Shown here piece after piece: positions 33,019 to 41,906 of a stretch of 45,575 bases of DNA (its first letter is position 1; each line of letters opens with the position of its first letter). Under the pieces are notes generated by a model. It was not told where the DNA came from and did no database searches. It saw only the letters and a list, made by a program, of their open reading frames with translations. The stretch lies in NCBI RefSeq assembly GCF_052030685.1, contig NZ_JBQAJM010000020.1, positions 1 through 45,575 of the forward strand, read 5' to 3'. This DNA is from Caedibacter sp052030685 (GTDB lineage: Bacteria > Pseudomonadota > Gammaproteobacteria > Francisellales > Francisellaceae). A program made the position numbers and the translations under genes.

Positions 33019-33906
33019 TTAGGGGAAGAGCATTTTGCCCCAATGAAGTTTTGAACGTAATGAGTGAAAATAGTCATAATCAAGAGGGTGCAAAATTGTC
33101 ACTGATTTTGGGCAGCGACTAAGCTTAATAGTATCTCCTTGCGAGAGTTGTAACTTCATATGTCCATCAAAACTTAAACTGGGTTCTGGATTGTTATATT
33201 CTCCAACGGTTATTTGAATATCACAATTGGCATTTAAGACAATAGGGCGGCTATTTAAGGAGTGCGAGAACATTGGCACCATGACGATCGCATCAAGCCC
33301 TGGATGCATAATAGGACCTCCTGCAGATAATGCATGCGCAGTTGAGCCGGTAGGCGTTGCAATAATCATACCGTCAGCACGTTGGTCAAAAGCGTAGCGA
33401 CCATCGATGTGGACATGCATTTGGAATAAACGACTATGTTGACCTGCGGCAATAACAATATCATTTAATGCAACGGTTTTTTCAGGTGGGCAGATATCGC
33501 TTTTAATCGATGCTTGTAGCATAAAGCGTTGTTCTTGTTGATAATTCCCTTCAAGCACATCAAACAAACGTGTGCTTAATTCATCCGGATTAATATCAGT
33601 TAAAAAGCCCAGTTTACCACGGTTAATCCCGACAATGGGAATGCTGCTTAGTAGAGATAAGCTTCTTGCAGCATTTAAAAAATTACCGTCCCCGCCAACG
33701 ACTACTGCCACATCGCAGTGTTTGGCAATGGCTTTTAAGTCATAACCTTCACCAAAGCGATGATCTAAGCTCTCTGCCGTCTCAGATTCAAGATAAATGC
33801 GTGCCGAGTGCTCAATCAATGTATGTGCTAGATATTCAACAGTCTCAGAAACCGCTGGATTATCATGCGTGCCAATGATGGCGATTTTCTTAAAAATAAA
33901 ACCCAT
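33019..33906 (-). CDS. nadK: NAD kinase
   Basis: 295 residues. GGDGNFLNAARSL (GGDG at 71-74), NRGKLGFLTD, ALNDIVIAAGQHSRLFQMHVHIDG, ADGMIIATPTGSTAHALSAGGPIMHP and the C-terminal SHSLNSRPIVL are standard NAD kinase motifs. Converts NAD to NADP with ATP. It is divergent from nadA-nadC, so four NAD-metabolism genes face each other across 375 bases. Confidence 0.94.
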   Translation of the reverse strand: MGFIFKKIAIIGTHDNPAVSETVEYLAHTLIEHSARIYLESETAESLDHRFGEGYDLKAIAKHCDVAVVVGGDGNFLNAARSLSLLSSIPIVGINRGKLGFLTDINPDELSTRLFDVLEGNYQQEQRFMLQASIKSDICPPEKTVALNDIVIAAGQHSRLFQMHVHIDGRYAFDQRADGMIIATPTGSTAHALSAGGPIMHPGLDAIVMVPMFSHSLNSRPIVLNANCDIQITVGEYNNPEPSLSFDGHMKLQLSQGDTIKLSRCPKSVTILHPLDYDYFHSLRSKLHWGKMLFP

Positions 33907-34213
33907 GCTGTATAGATTGTCCTTAATTTTTTAAACCATAAAATTTTCAAAAACCACTTTACAACATAAGCGTCGCATAATGATTTACAACATATTGTTA
34001 ATTGGTTGGTTTTTTGTCACTAAAAGTTGTTAATTATCATATATCAGTTAAGTATTCTTTACCAAATGCTTTTGTTCAAAATTGCATGTACTCCTTCTAA
34101 AGGCAGTGTCATTATTGCTTATATGAATAAATAGGCAGTTACATTGGAAAAAGAAGTTGAACATCTCAATGGCGTGAGAAAGCGATAAAGAACAAGAAAA
34201 ATGCTGCTACTTT

Positions 34214-34242
34214 TTCTTATTTTTAACGGTCTGTGGTACACT
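34214..34242 (+). promoter_or_regulatory. Putative promoter of nadA
   Basis: TTCTTA (34214-34219), 17-bp spacer, TACACT (34237-34242), 39 bases before nadA. The rest of the 375-base gap 33907-34281 is AT-rich and shows two TTTACAACAT copies but no gene. Confidence 0.4.
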
Positions 34243-34281
34243 CCAAAAACTTTTTAGTATTAGATTAAAGCCATATCAATT

Positions 34282-35316
34282 ATGATCAGTGATGTTGAGT
34301 TTCAATCACGTGTTGCCAAAGCTTGGCCAAAAGCCAAAAGTCTTCAGGTAACAGATGAACAAGAAAAAACATTTTATCGTGAGAAAATAAAACGATTATT
34401 GAAAGAAAAAAATGCCTGTTTAATTGCTCATTACTATGTCGATGCCGATATCCAAGCATTAGCAGAAGAAAGCGGTGGCATGTTAGGCGATTCATTAGCT
34501 ATGGCACGCTTTGGGAAGGATCATCCAGCAGATACGCTTGTCGTTGCCGGTGTCCGCTTTATGGGCGAGAGTGCTAAGATTTTATCTCCGCATAAAAAGG
34601 TGATTATGCCAACATTAGAAGCTGAGTGTTCACTTGATGTGAGCTGTCAAGAGGAAGAGTTTAAAGCATTCATTGCTGAGCATCCTGATCGTACCGTCGT
34701 GGTATATGTGAATACTTCAGCACGTATTAAAGCTTTGGCTGATTGGACAGTTACCTCGTCAAATGCCTTACAAGTATGTGACTATTTAGATCAACAAGGT
34801 GAGAAAATCCTATGGGCGCCAGATAAGTATTTAGGGCGTTGGATTGAGAAGCAAACCGGTGCGGATATGGTACATTACAATGGAGCATGCGTTGTGCATG
34901 AAGAGTTTAAGGCACGCGCATTATTAGATTTAAAAACGCAGTATCCAGAAGCTGCAGTATTGGTACATCCTGAATCTCCGCAAGAGATTGTTGCATTAGC
35001 CGATGCAGTGGGCTCTACTTCGCAGTTGTTAGAAGCATCGAAAAAACTGCCAAATCCTATCTTTATTGTGGCAACAGAAGCCGGTATTTTCTATAAGATG
35101 AAACAAGCGTCACCACATAAGGTATTTATTGAAGCACCAACCATGGGCAATAGCGCGACGTGCAAGTCTTGCGCGCATTGTCCGTGGATGGGGATGAATA
35201 CCTTAAAGAACCTTGCTGAGGTGTTAGAGAAGGGTGATAACGAAATTCTGGTGCCAGATGATGTACGTGAGCGTGCAATGGTACCATTAACACGGATGGT
35301 GGCGTTTAATAATTAG
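34282..35316 (+). CDS. nadA: Quinolinate synthase NadA
   Basis: 344 residues. The [4Fe-4S] ligands correspond to Cys116 (EAECSLD), Cys203 (NGACVVHE) and one of the Cys in CKSCAHC (294-300). YYVDADIQALAEESGGMLGDSLAMARFG, VNTSARIKALADWTVTSSNA and HPESPQEIVALADAVGSTSQL are family blocks. It condenses iminoaspartate with dihydroxyacetone phosphate to quinolinate. nadB, which makes iminoaspartate, is not in the window. Begins a unit with a GNAT gene and nadC. Confidence 0.95.
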   Translation: MISDVEFQSRVAKAWPKAKSLQVTDEQEKTFYREKIKRLLKEKNACLIAHYYVDADIQALAEESGGMLGDSLAMARFGKDHPADTLVVAGVRFMGESAKILSPHKKVIMPTLEAECSLDVSCQEEEFKAFIAEHPDRTVVVYVNTSARIKALADWTVTSSNALQVCDYLDQQGEKILWAPDKYLGRWIEKQTGADMVHYNGACVVHEEFKARALLDLKTQYPEAAVLVHPESPQEIVALADAVGSTSQLLEASKKLPNPIFIVATEAGIFYKMKQASPHKVFIEAPTMGNSATCKSCAHCPWMGMNTLKNLAEVLEKGDNEILVPDDVRERAMVPLTRMVAFNN

Positions 35317-35329
35317 GTGAATTATATTA

Positions 35330-35773
35330 ATGAATAGCGACATATTAGCTGCAAATGAAGGTGACTACCCTAGATTGCTTCAAATTTGGCAAGCTGCCGT
35401 AAAAGAAACACATGATTTTTTAGAACAAAAGGACTTTGAATTTTTTAGTTCAAAAATAGTATCGTCCTATTTTCCACAAGTCAAAATATATAAATATATG
35501 CTAAATGGGCAGATCGTTGGTTTCATCGGTGTTAGTGATGATAAATTAGAGATGTTATTTATTGATCCAAAATTTTTTGGGCAAGGGATTGGTTGCACAT
35601 TGGTTGATTTTTGTATCAATAAACTGTCTATTTATCAAGTTGATGTCAATGAGCAAAATACCAAAGCAGTACAGTTTTATTTGAAAAGAGGGTTCTGTGT
35701 TTTATCACGTCAGGAAGTAGACGGTACTGGTAAGAGATACCCAATATTAAAAATGAAGTTTAAAAAAATGTAG
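35330..35773 (+). CDS. GNAT acetyltransferase
   Basis: 147 residues with a Gcn5-related fold: an N-terminal helix pair (LLQIWQAAVKETHDFL), a beta strand (GFIGVSDDKLEMLFIDPKFFGQGIGCTLVDFCI) containing the acetyl-CoA motif FGQGIG, and VNEQNTKAVQFYLKRGFCVLSRQEVDGTGKRYPILKM. Closest in look to YjaB/YiaC-type proteins. It lies between nadA and nadC, 13 bases after nadA and one base before the nadC leader, so it is almost certainly cotranscribed. Substrate unknown; an acetylated NAD-enzyme or metabolite is possible but unproven. Confidence 0.8.
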   Translation: MNSDILAANEGDYPRLLQIWQAAVKETHDFLEQKDFEFFSSKIVSSYFPQVKIYKYMLNGQIVGFIGVSDDKLEMLFIDPKFFGQGIGCTLVDFCINKLSIYQVDVNEQNTKAVQFYLKRGFCVLSRQEVDGTGKRYPILKMKFKKM

Positions 35774-35786
35774 AGTGAGAGATTTT

Positions 35787-36644
35787 ATGCATTTAAAGAC
35801 CGAGCAAATTACCGAAATTCCTAAAGATCTTGTGGCAACCATGGTAACTCAAGCTTCAGCTGAGGATATTGATCAAGGTGATATTAACGCTTTATTGATC
35901 AATGAACATGAACAAGCTTGTGCACGTGTGATAACACGTGAGCCGATGGTGATGTGTGGCTATGATTGGGTTAATGAAGTCTTTAGACAGGTTGATCCCA
36001 GTCTAAAGATTCATTGGTATCATCATGATGGTGATGAGGTGCTTGCTAATAAAACACTTTTTGAAGTTGAGGGTTTAGCACGCAGTATCTTGTCCGCTGA
36101 GCGCAATGCGCTTAATTTCTTGCAAATGCTTTCAGCCGTTGCCACAAAAACGCGTGAATATGTCAAGGCGATTAAAGATGCAAAGTGCGCAATACTTGAT
36201 ACACGCAAAACGATTCCAGGGTTTCGTTTGGCACAAAAATATGCCGTCACCTGTGGCGGGGGGATGAATCATCGCATTGGTTTATTTGATGCCTTTTTAA
36301 TTAAAGAGAATCATATTGCAGCTTGTGATCACTCCATTACCAAGGCGATTGAAAAAGCGCGAGAAATCGCGCCACAGAAAATGGTTGAGGTCGAGGTTGA
36401 GAACTTTGATGAGCTCAATGAGGCACTTAAAGCACATGCTGATGTGATTATGCTTGATAATTTTTCTTTAGAGGATATGAAAAAGGCCGTAAGCATCGCT
36501 AAAGGAAAAGCGCAACTTGAGGCCTCTGGTAATATGTCTCTTGATATGATTTATACTGTTGCACAAACCGGTGTTGATTTTATCTCGATTGGTGCATTGA
36601 CTAAAAACATTCAAGCAATTGATTTATCGATGCGGTTTTTATAA
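35787..36644 (+). CDS. nadC: Quinolinate phosphoribosyltransferase NadC
   Basis: 285 residues from ATG 35787 (GTG 35775 is also in frame; GAGTGAGAGA lies before the ATG). Family motifs: DIDQGDINALL, SAERNALNFLQMLSAVATKTREYV, LDTRKTIPGFRLAQKYAVTCGGGMNHRIGLFDAFLIKENHI, VEVEVENFDEL and LEASGNMSLDMI. It converts quinolinate and PRPP to nicotinate mononucleotide. It is the last gene before the convergent secreted-protein gene. Confidence 0.94.
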   Translation: MHLKTEQITEIPKDLVATMVTQASAEDIDQGDINALLINEHEQACARVITREPMVMCGYDWVNEVFRQVDPSLKIHWYHHDGDEVLANKTLFEVEGLARSILSAERNALNFLQMLSAVATKTREYVKAIKDAKCAILDTRKTIPGFRLAQKYAVTCGGGMNHRIGLFDAFLIKENHIAACDHSITKAIEKAREIAPQKMVEVEVENFDELNEALKAHADVIMLDNFSLEDMKKAVSIAKGKAQLEASGNMSLDMIYTVAQTGVDFISIGALTKNIQAIDLSMRFL

Positions 36645-36645
36645 A

Positions 36646-37125
36646 TTATTCAACTTTCCAGTTAGTTGTTACAACCTGATCACCATCTTTTGTATTTGTG
36701 CTGTAGACAGGGTGGAATAAGGCACCACAGATTGGCGTTGTTAATTGAGCATTTAATGGTTGTCCTTTATCAAAAATATTCGTTGATTCAACATTAACAG
36801 TACAGGTTTGAGCACCGCCACCTGTAGTGTTTACCATATAAGTTAAACTAATTTTAATATCCTTTTGTTTCGAGTTTATTGAGTAAAAGGTTACTAACCC
36901 TGCGTTTTTATCATCTTGTGATAATGCTGCAGGTAAACCGCCTTGAGGAAGACTAAAGGCAGTATTTGGCGTGTCAGCTGTTACCTTTGTTAATGTAGCG
37001 CCAGCGACTAAAGCACCACCATAAACACTATATGCATAAGCATATGGTGAAACTTGGTTTGCATTTGCAAAGCTAATCAATCCAAGTGAAGCTAGAAGTG
37101 TGATAGCAGTGGTTAGTTTTTTCAT
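36646..37125 (-). CDS. Secreted protein of unknown function
   Basis: 159 residues with a clear signal peptide (MKKLTTAITLLASLGLISFANA, cleavage near 22). The mature part has two Cys (QTCTVNV and TPICGALF) that could form a disulfide, and many beta-type strands. GAGGAG before the start is a strong ribosome site. No known domain is visible. It follows the decayed chitinase gene on the same strand after a 196-base gap with no gene. It may be an exported structural or substrate-binding protein; function unassigned. Confidence 0.65.
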   Translation of the reverse strand: MKKLTTAITLLASLGLISFANANQVSPYAYAYSVYGGALVAGATLTKVTADTPNTAFSLPQGGLPAALSQDDKNAGLVTFYSINSKQKDIKISLTYMVNTTGGGAQTCTVNVESTNIFDKGQPLNAQLTTPICGALFHPVYSTNTKDGDQVVTTNWKVE

Positions 37126-37321
37126 AAAATGAACTCCTCAATATATTAATGTTGCGATTTGGTTAAGCAGTATGCTTTGCTGCTTGATGTTAATTTAACC
37201 AATGCTGAGTTCAATTACAAATGACTAAAAATGACTCAAGACATTTTGAGATATTTGATAGTGAGAAAGTGTCAATTGATTGCTAACAGATGTCTTTGTG
37301 ACAATGCTAACTTTGATGTCA

Positions 37322-38568
37322 TTAATTAAATGTATTGGATAAAGTATCAATCAATGATGGATCTGGATTAGTCTCAGGGTTTGGGGCATCACCTGAAGTA
37401 TCCCAAAACATTGCCCCTTTTAAACCTTGTTGTTTTATCCAATGTGCTTTGATTTCGACCATTGTCGCAGAATCATAGGTGATAAACATGCGTGATATAG
37501 GATTGTAATAATAGCTTTCAACGATTCGATCAAATGGATACGTGACGCCTGATACGGTGTAACCATTCATGCTGATCTTGCCAAAGTTACCAACACTTCT
37601 CAAGCTATTATTATTATCGCGCACAAGGATATAGGTATAATCAGACGCTGAGTTAGCAAAGCCTGAACAAACCTGATTGTCTTTGATGTTAGAAAAGCTA
37701 TCACCCATGAGGCAATTATATCCTAAGCTACCATTTTCCCATTCACCAGGTCCTGTGACACCTGACTGATAAACGCCTGGAATATGCGCTTGTCCTTCAC
37801 CTACCTCTATCCATTGGCGACCATATAGTGGAATGCCGGCAACGATTTTTGGGTTAGGGATGCCATTAGCGTTAAGGGCGGCAACACTGCTGATTAAATT
37901 CCATTGCCCTTTGGTGGTTACATAATTTGGAGCATCAGCTCCTTCAGTAGCAGATAAGGGAGATTGATGCCCTGTTATGCTGTCCCAAGTTCCTGCTGCA
38001 TCATAGGACATGATGTTGATAGAATCAAGATAAGGCAGCATTTCACTATAATGGTTAAGGGCGATATTTTCAGGTGCCTGATTGATTGCAATACTTAAAT
38101 GATAGGTTTTACCCGTTATATTACTCAAATTATCAAGCTTTTGACGCACGACTTTAATAAGCTCTACATAGTTGGTAGCATCATCATATTGTAAGTATTG
38201 ATCAAGAATCGATTGCTTTTGTTCGTTTGTGATCCCAGAACCTTTAAACTATAGCTGATAACCTCTTGATTTGGTTTAATAAAATTGACCGTGCCATCGG
38301 CTGTTTCAGGAATACCATTTGCTATAAATTGCACGATATTAATTGATGGTATTGGTGTCGGTTCAACCTCGGTTTCAGGTACTTCAGAATCGGTGTTTTC
38401 CGTGTTTCCTATCGTTGTGTTTTCAGATGATGGTAAGGTTTGGTAGTCTGACTCAGACGGTGGTGTTGATGTCGGTGATGTTTCATTGCTTGCGCCATCA
38501 GAGCTACCACCGCAAGCACTTATAATAAAAGCAGTTAATGTGAGAAAATAAAGTTGGGATAATTTCAT
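37322..38568 (-). pseudogene. Decayed GH18 chitinase lipoprotein (frameshift, missing catalytic half)
   Basis: Reads in two frames. 5' part (38568-38164): lipoprotein signal MKLSQLYFLTLTAFIISACGG, a Ser/Thr/Glu-rich linker and a short domain (VQFIANGIPETADGTVNFIKPNQEVISYSLK). 3' part (to 37322): GSGITNEQKQSILDQYLQYDDATNYVELIKVVRQKLDNL..., then GH18 blocks LDSINIMSYDAAGTWD, AGIPLYGRQWIE and GAMFWDTSGD. The frames join if one A is missing in the TTTAAAGG run (minus strand, about 38248-38255). Neither part has the GH18 DxxDxDxE motif, so the catalytic acid and early barrel strands are also lost. Inactive as chitinase. Confidence 0.8.
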
Positions 38569-38791
38569 GTGCTTCTCCTTAATAGTTCATAACATAAGCA
38601 GAACAAATAATTGCAAAATGCCCAATCAACTGTAAGTACATATTTAGAACAGTAGTGCGCGCAATTTATGCAGCCCTGATTGAGAAGCGCGTTACTTTAG
38701 TAAATTCGTGCTCGTTTTAATAATCTCTGGCTATACTAGAAGGTACCGGCGCAACGCGTTTGGATTAAGTAAAATACAAGGAGACAGTTTA

Positions 38792-39556
38792 ATGGATAAG
38801 ATACTATGTCAACACGGTGACAAGATCACAACAATTACGATTAACAACAGTGACAAGCGCAATGCTTTTGATAGTGAGATGTCAAAAGCAGTTACGCAAT
38901 CTATTCACGAGGCACAACGTAAAAAACAGCGTGTAATTGTGCTTAAAGCCAATATTTCACATGGCATATTCTCAGCAGGACATGACTTAAATGAACTGAC
39001 ATCAGTCGATGAGATCACCAATGATCCGATGTTTGAAATGTTTGATGCAATGACTGCGTCACCTTTGCCAATCATTGCCCAAGTAGAAGGTGCAGTCTAT
39101 GCTGGAGCGTTGCATATGCTTATGGTTTGCGACATGGTCTATGCCACCAATGATAGCAAAGTGATTATTACAGCCAATAAAATGGGCGTTCCTTTTTCAC
39201 TGCGTAATTACCAAAACTGGCTATCAGTGATGAGCATTCATAAAGCCAAAGAGCTCTTTTTTACTGCCAGTAGTATTGATGCCATGGATGCTTATCACGC
39301 AGGAATTTTCAACACGGTTTTTAGTGATAAGGCAGCACTTAAAGCACGCATTGATGAAGTATGTCAGGCGATCATAAGTTGTTGTGCTGAGGGCGTTGCC
39401 AATAGTAAGTTACAGCTTAATGTATTAGCGAATGATGTTACGATTAATTATGATGAAGCGGTTTTAATTGAAGAATCGCGACATAAGATTTTAAATAGCC
39501 CACAATTTACAAAGCGTGTAGAAGCGCTGATCGCGAAAATTCATCATAAAAATTAA
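38792..39556 (+). CDS. Crotonase-fold protein, methylmalonyl-CoA decarboxylase (ScpB)-like
   Basis: 254 residues from ATG 38792 with AAGGAGA upstream. It aligns best in my reading with E. coli ScpB/YgfG: FSAGHDLNEL, IIAQVEGAVYAGALHMLMVCDMVYA, TANKMGVPFSLRNYQNWL and KAKELFFTASSIDAMDAYHAGIFNTVF. The YgfG His of AGHD is kept, but the Tyr of the VPYN motif is Phe here, and no crotonase Glu pair is obvious. It may be a decarboxylase, hydratase or isomerase of an acyl-CoA. A family III CoA-transferase follows 18 bases later, so they probably share a pathway. Confidence 0.75.
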   Translation: MDKILCQHGDKITTITINNSDKRNAFDSEMSKAVTQSIHEAQRKKQRVIVLKANISHGIFSAGHDLNELTSVDEITNDPMFEMFDAMTASPLPIIAQVEGAVYAGALHMLMVCDMVYATNDSKVIITANKMGVPFSLRNYQNWLSVMSIHKAKELFFTASSIDAMDAYHAGIFNTVFSDKAALKARIDEVCQAIISCCAEGVANSKLQLNVLANDVTINYDEAVLIEESRHKILNSPQFTKRVEALIAKIHHKN

Positions 39557-39574
39557 AGATTCAAGGAGAGAAAA

Positions 39575-40705
39575 ATGTCAAGAGTATTAGATGGTATATT
39601 GGTATTGGATTTTACCCAAGCATTAGCTGGTCCCTATTGTACAATGCTTTTAGCTTACAATGGCGCGCGCGTCATTAAGATTGAGCGACCGGGTGATGGT
39701 GATATGTTGCGCTCAGCTGCACCCTTTACTAAAGAGGGTACTTCAGTATTTTGGGCGTCAGCTAATGCCAATAAAGAAAGCTGTGCGCTCAATTTGAAAA
39801 ATCCAGAAGATATCGCATTGATTAAAAAAATTATTCAAAAGGCAGATATTCTGGTGGAGAACTTCAGACCTGGCGTGATGGAGAAATTAGGCTTAGGTTA
39901 TGAAGAGGTAAAGAAATTAAATCCTACAATCGTGTATACCTCAATTTCGGGATTTGGCACAACAGGGCCAATGGCGCATGCGCCAGGCTTTGATTTGGTG
40001 GGTCAAGGTTACTCAGGCATGATGTCAATCAATGGTGATTTAGATAAGGACACTGGACGCATTGGTTTTCCAGTGGGCGATGTCAGTGCGGGGATGTGGG
40101 GCTATATGGCAACAATGACAGCATATTGTGGACGTCTTCGTAGTGGAAAAGGTGCCTATGTTGATGTCTCAATGCTCGATGGTTTGTTTGCAATGATGCC
40201 TGCTGAAGTGGTGGCTTATACTAAACTCAATGAAATTGAACATTGTAGTGGTAATATCGATCCGGCAGCGGCTCCTTTTGGTGCTATACGTACAAAAGAT
40301 GGTGCCGTTATTGTGGCTGTTTTAGGAGAAAAACTTTGGTTAAGTTTTTGTCAGGCAATGGATAAGATGGAGTGGCATGATAATCCTAAGTTTAAAACGG
40401 GACCTGATCGCATTAAAAACCGTGCTGATTTGCAAGCTCTTGTACAGCCACTTTTTAGGCAAAAGACGACGGTAGAATGGCAAAAGATCTTAACTGACGC
40501 AGGTATTCCAAATGGTATTGTGAATAACATTAAAGAAGCCTGTGAGCTGCCACAGATAAAAGCACGTAATATGCTGGTTAATGCTGGAGATTATATTGTG
40601 CCAGGCAATCCAATGAAGATTAATTCAAGTAGTGATTTAAATAAACTCAATACCCCAGAGGCACTGGGTGCGTCAACAAATAAAATAAGGGATGAGTTTA
40701 ACTAA
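39575..40705 (+). CDS. Family III CoA-transferase (CaiB/BaiF)
   Basis: 376 residues: RVLDGILVLDFTQALAGPYCTMLLAYNGARVIKIERPGDGD, LVENFRPGVMEKLGLGYEEVKKLNPTIVYTSISGFGTTGP and RIGFPVGDVSAGMWGYMA, where the Asp of GD is the expected catalytic residue. C-terminal KTTVEWQKILTDAGIPNGIVNNIKEACELPQIKARNM is standard. A strong AAGGAGA ribosome site precedes it. It moves CoA between an acyl-CoA and a free acid; partner and substrate unknown. Likely an operon with the crotonase gene. Confidence 0.9.
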   Translation: MSRVLDGILVLDFTQALAGPYCTMLLAYNGARVIKIERPGDGDMLRSAAPFTKEGTSVFWASANANKESCALNLKNPEDIALIKKIIQKADILVENFRPGVMEKLGLGYEEVKKLNPTIVYTSISGFGTTGPMAHAPGFDLVGQGYSGMMSINGDLDKDTGRIGFPVGDVSAGMWGYMATMTAYCGRLRSGKGAYVDVSMLDGLFAMMPAEVVAYTKLNEIEHCSGNIDPAAAPFGAIRTKDGAVIVAVLGEKLWLSFCQAMDKMEWHDNPKFKTGPDRIKNRADLQALVQPLFRQKTTVEWQKILTDAGIPNGIVNNIKEACELPQIKARNMLVNAGDYIVPGNPMKINSSSDLNKLNTPEALGASTNKIRDEFN

Positions 40706-40797
40706 GGCTAAATTATTAAATATGGCAGGTTGATATTTAATCAAAATTGCAAAGCTGGAACTTTTTATCTATATTTTTCTAAGGAATGTAAACAAAA

Positions 40798-41895
40798 ATG
40801 GAGAATAAAATGTTTAATATATATTTATCAAGGTATTACACTTTGGTGTTTTCTTTAATCATTATATTTTTAACTTTCTGCCACTCAGTAAATGCACAAG
40901 AAAAAATCAAATTGCCGACAAGTACAAAAATTTATGCATTTGAGTCTGCTGGAGCTAAAAAAGAGTATGTCGGTATCACTGGTGGATTAGCATTGGGTGA
41001 TATTACAGATACAGGTATTGAGTTTACAAAAATTTACAATCAAAAAACAATACCATCTATCGTAGGGCAAACAGTTAAAGCTATTGCTAAATCAGGTGAT
41101 CTTATCGCTATTGGTAGTAATAAAGGCTTAAGTGTTTGTTCTATTAATAGCGGTATGCTTTTAAAACAATGTACGGTATATACGCAAAATACTATACCTA
41201 AAATGGAACATATTACAGTAATCGATCTTATTTTAGTTGATGATATACTATACATAGCAAACTATCATGGTGGTTTATTAGTTGCAAAAGTTGATTTAAA
41301 GTCTCATCAACTATTATCAGTAAAGCCATACAACCAGCATACGGTTGATACCATGATGTATCAACCTGTTAAATCAATAGCGCTTACTATGGATAAGAAA
41401 AAAATTGCTTTTGCAACACGTGGTGGAGGTCTTGGTGTTGCATCTATTGACGATAACCATAATCTGAGTCACATTAATTACTCTCAACCTGGAAATAGCA
41501 AATTTTCTAATGATGTGCATGGTGTTGCGATTAGTCCCAAAGGAACCGTAGCAGTTGCAACTTCATTTGGATTGTATCTTGGTAGATTAACTGATGTTAA
41601 TACTTTTATCACGGTTACTACTTACAATAAAAATGACACAAATATCCTCTCGAATAAATACAATGCTATTACTTTTAATCACGATGGCACTATGCTAGCA
41701 GCTGCGACAATGGATAAAGGGGTGATGGTTGCAAAGGTAGACGATCAAAATAATCTTATAGCTATCAAATTCTATAATACTCAAACTACTCCAGCATTGT
41801 CGTTACGTTCTATTAATGCGATAGCATTTTCAGAAAATGAAAAGCAGCTTTATGTAGGCAGTGACTCTTCTACCATGACTATAATCGATTTATAA
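40798..41895 (+). CDS. Secreted beta-propeller protein
   Basis: 365 residues. A signal peptide or anchor (YTLVFSLIIIFLTFCHSVNA) precedes about six to seven repeats of 45-50 residues, each with a hydrophobic core of the type VKAIAKSGDLIAIGSNKGLSV, VKSIALTMDKKKIAFATRGGGLGVASID, VHGVAISPKGTVAVATSFGLYLGRL and YNAITFNHDGTMLAAATMDKGVMVAKVD. Each blade also carries a YN...T linker. This is a WD40-like propeller, typically a binding scaffold. ATG 40810 is an alternative start (GGAG just upstream). The next gene starts 11 bases after, with TAAGGAG overlapping the stop. Confidence 0.75.
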   Translation: MENKMFNIYLSRYYTLVFSLIIIFLTFCHSVNAQEKIKLPTSTKIYAFESAGAKKEYVGITGGLALGDITDTGIEFTKIYNQKTIPSIVGQTVKAIAKSGDLIAIGSNKGLSVCSINSGMLLKQCTVYTQNTIPKMEHITVIDLILVDDILYIANYHGGLLVAKVDLKSHQLLSVKPYNQHTVDTMMYQPVKSIALTMDKKKIAFATRGGGLGVASIDDNHNLSHINYSQPGNSKFSNDVHGVAISPKGTVAVATSFGLYLGRLTDVNTFITVTTYNKNDTNILSNKYNAITFNHDGTMLAAATMDKGVMVAKVDDQNNLIAIKFYNTQTTPALSLRSINAIAFSENEKQLYVGSDSSTMTIIDL

Positions 41896-41906
41896 GGAGC
41901 CAAGAT

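Noticed and set aside
40715..40741. 9-bp AT-only inverted repeat after the CoA-transferase gene
   Set aside because: The stem is perfect (ATTAAATAT/ATATTTAAT), but it is all A/T and no T-run follows, so it would be a poor terminator.
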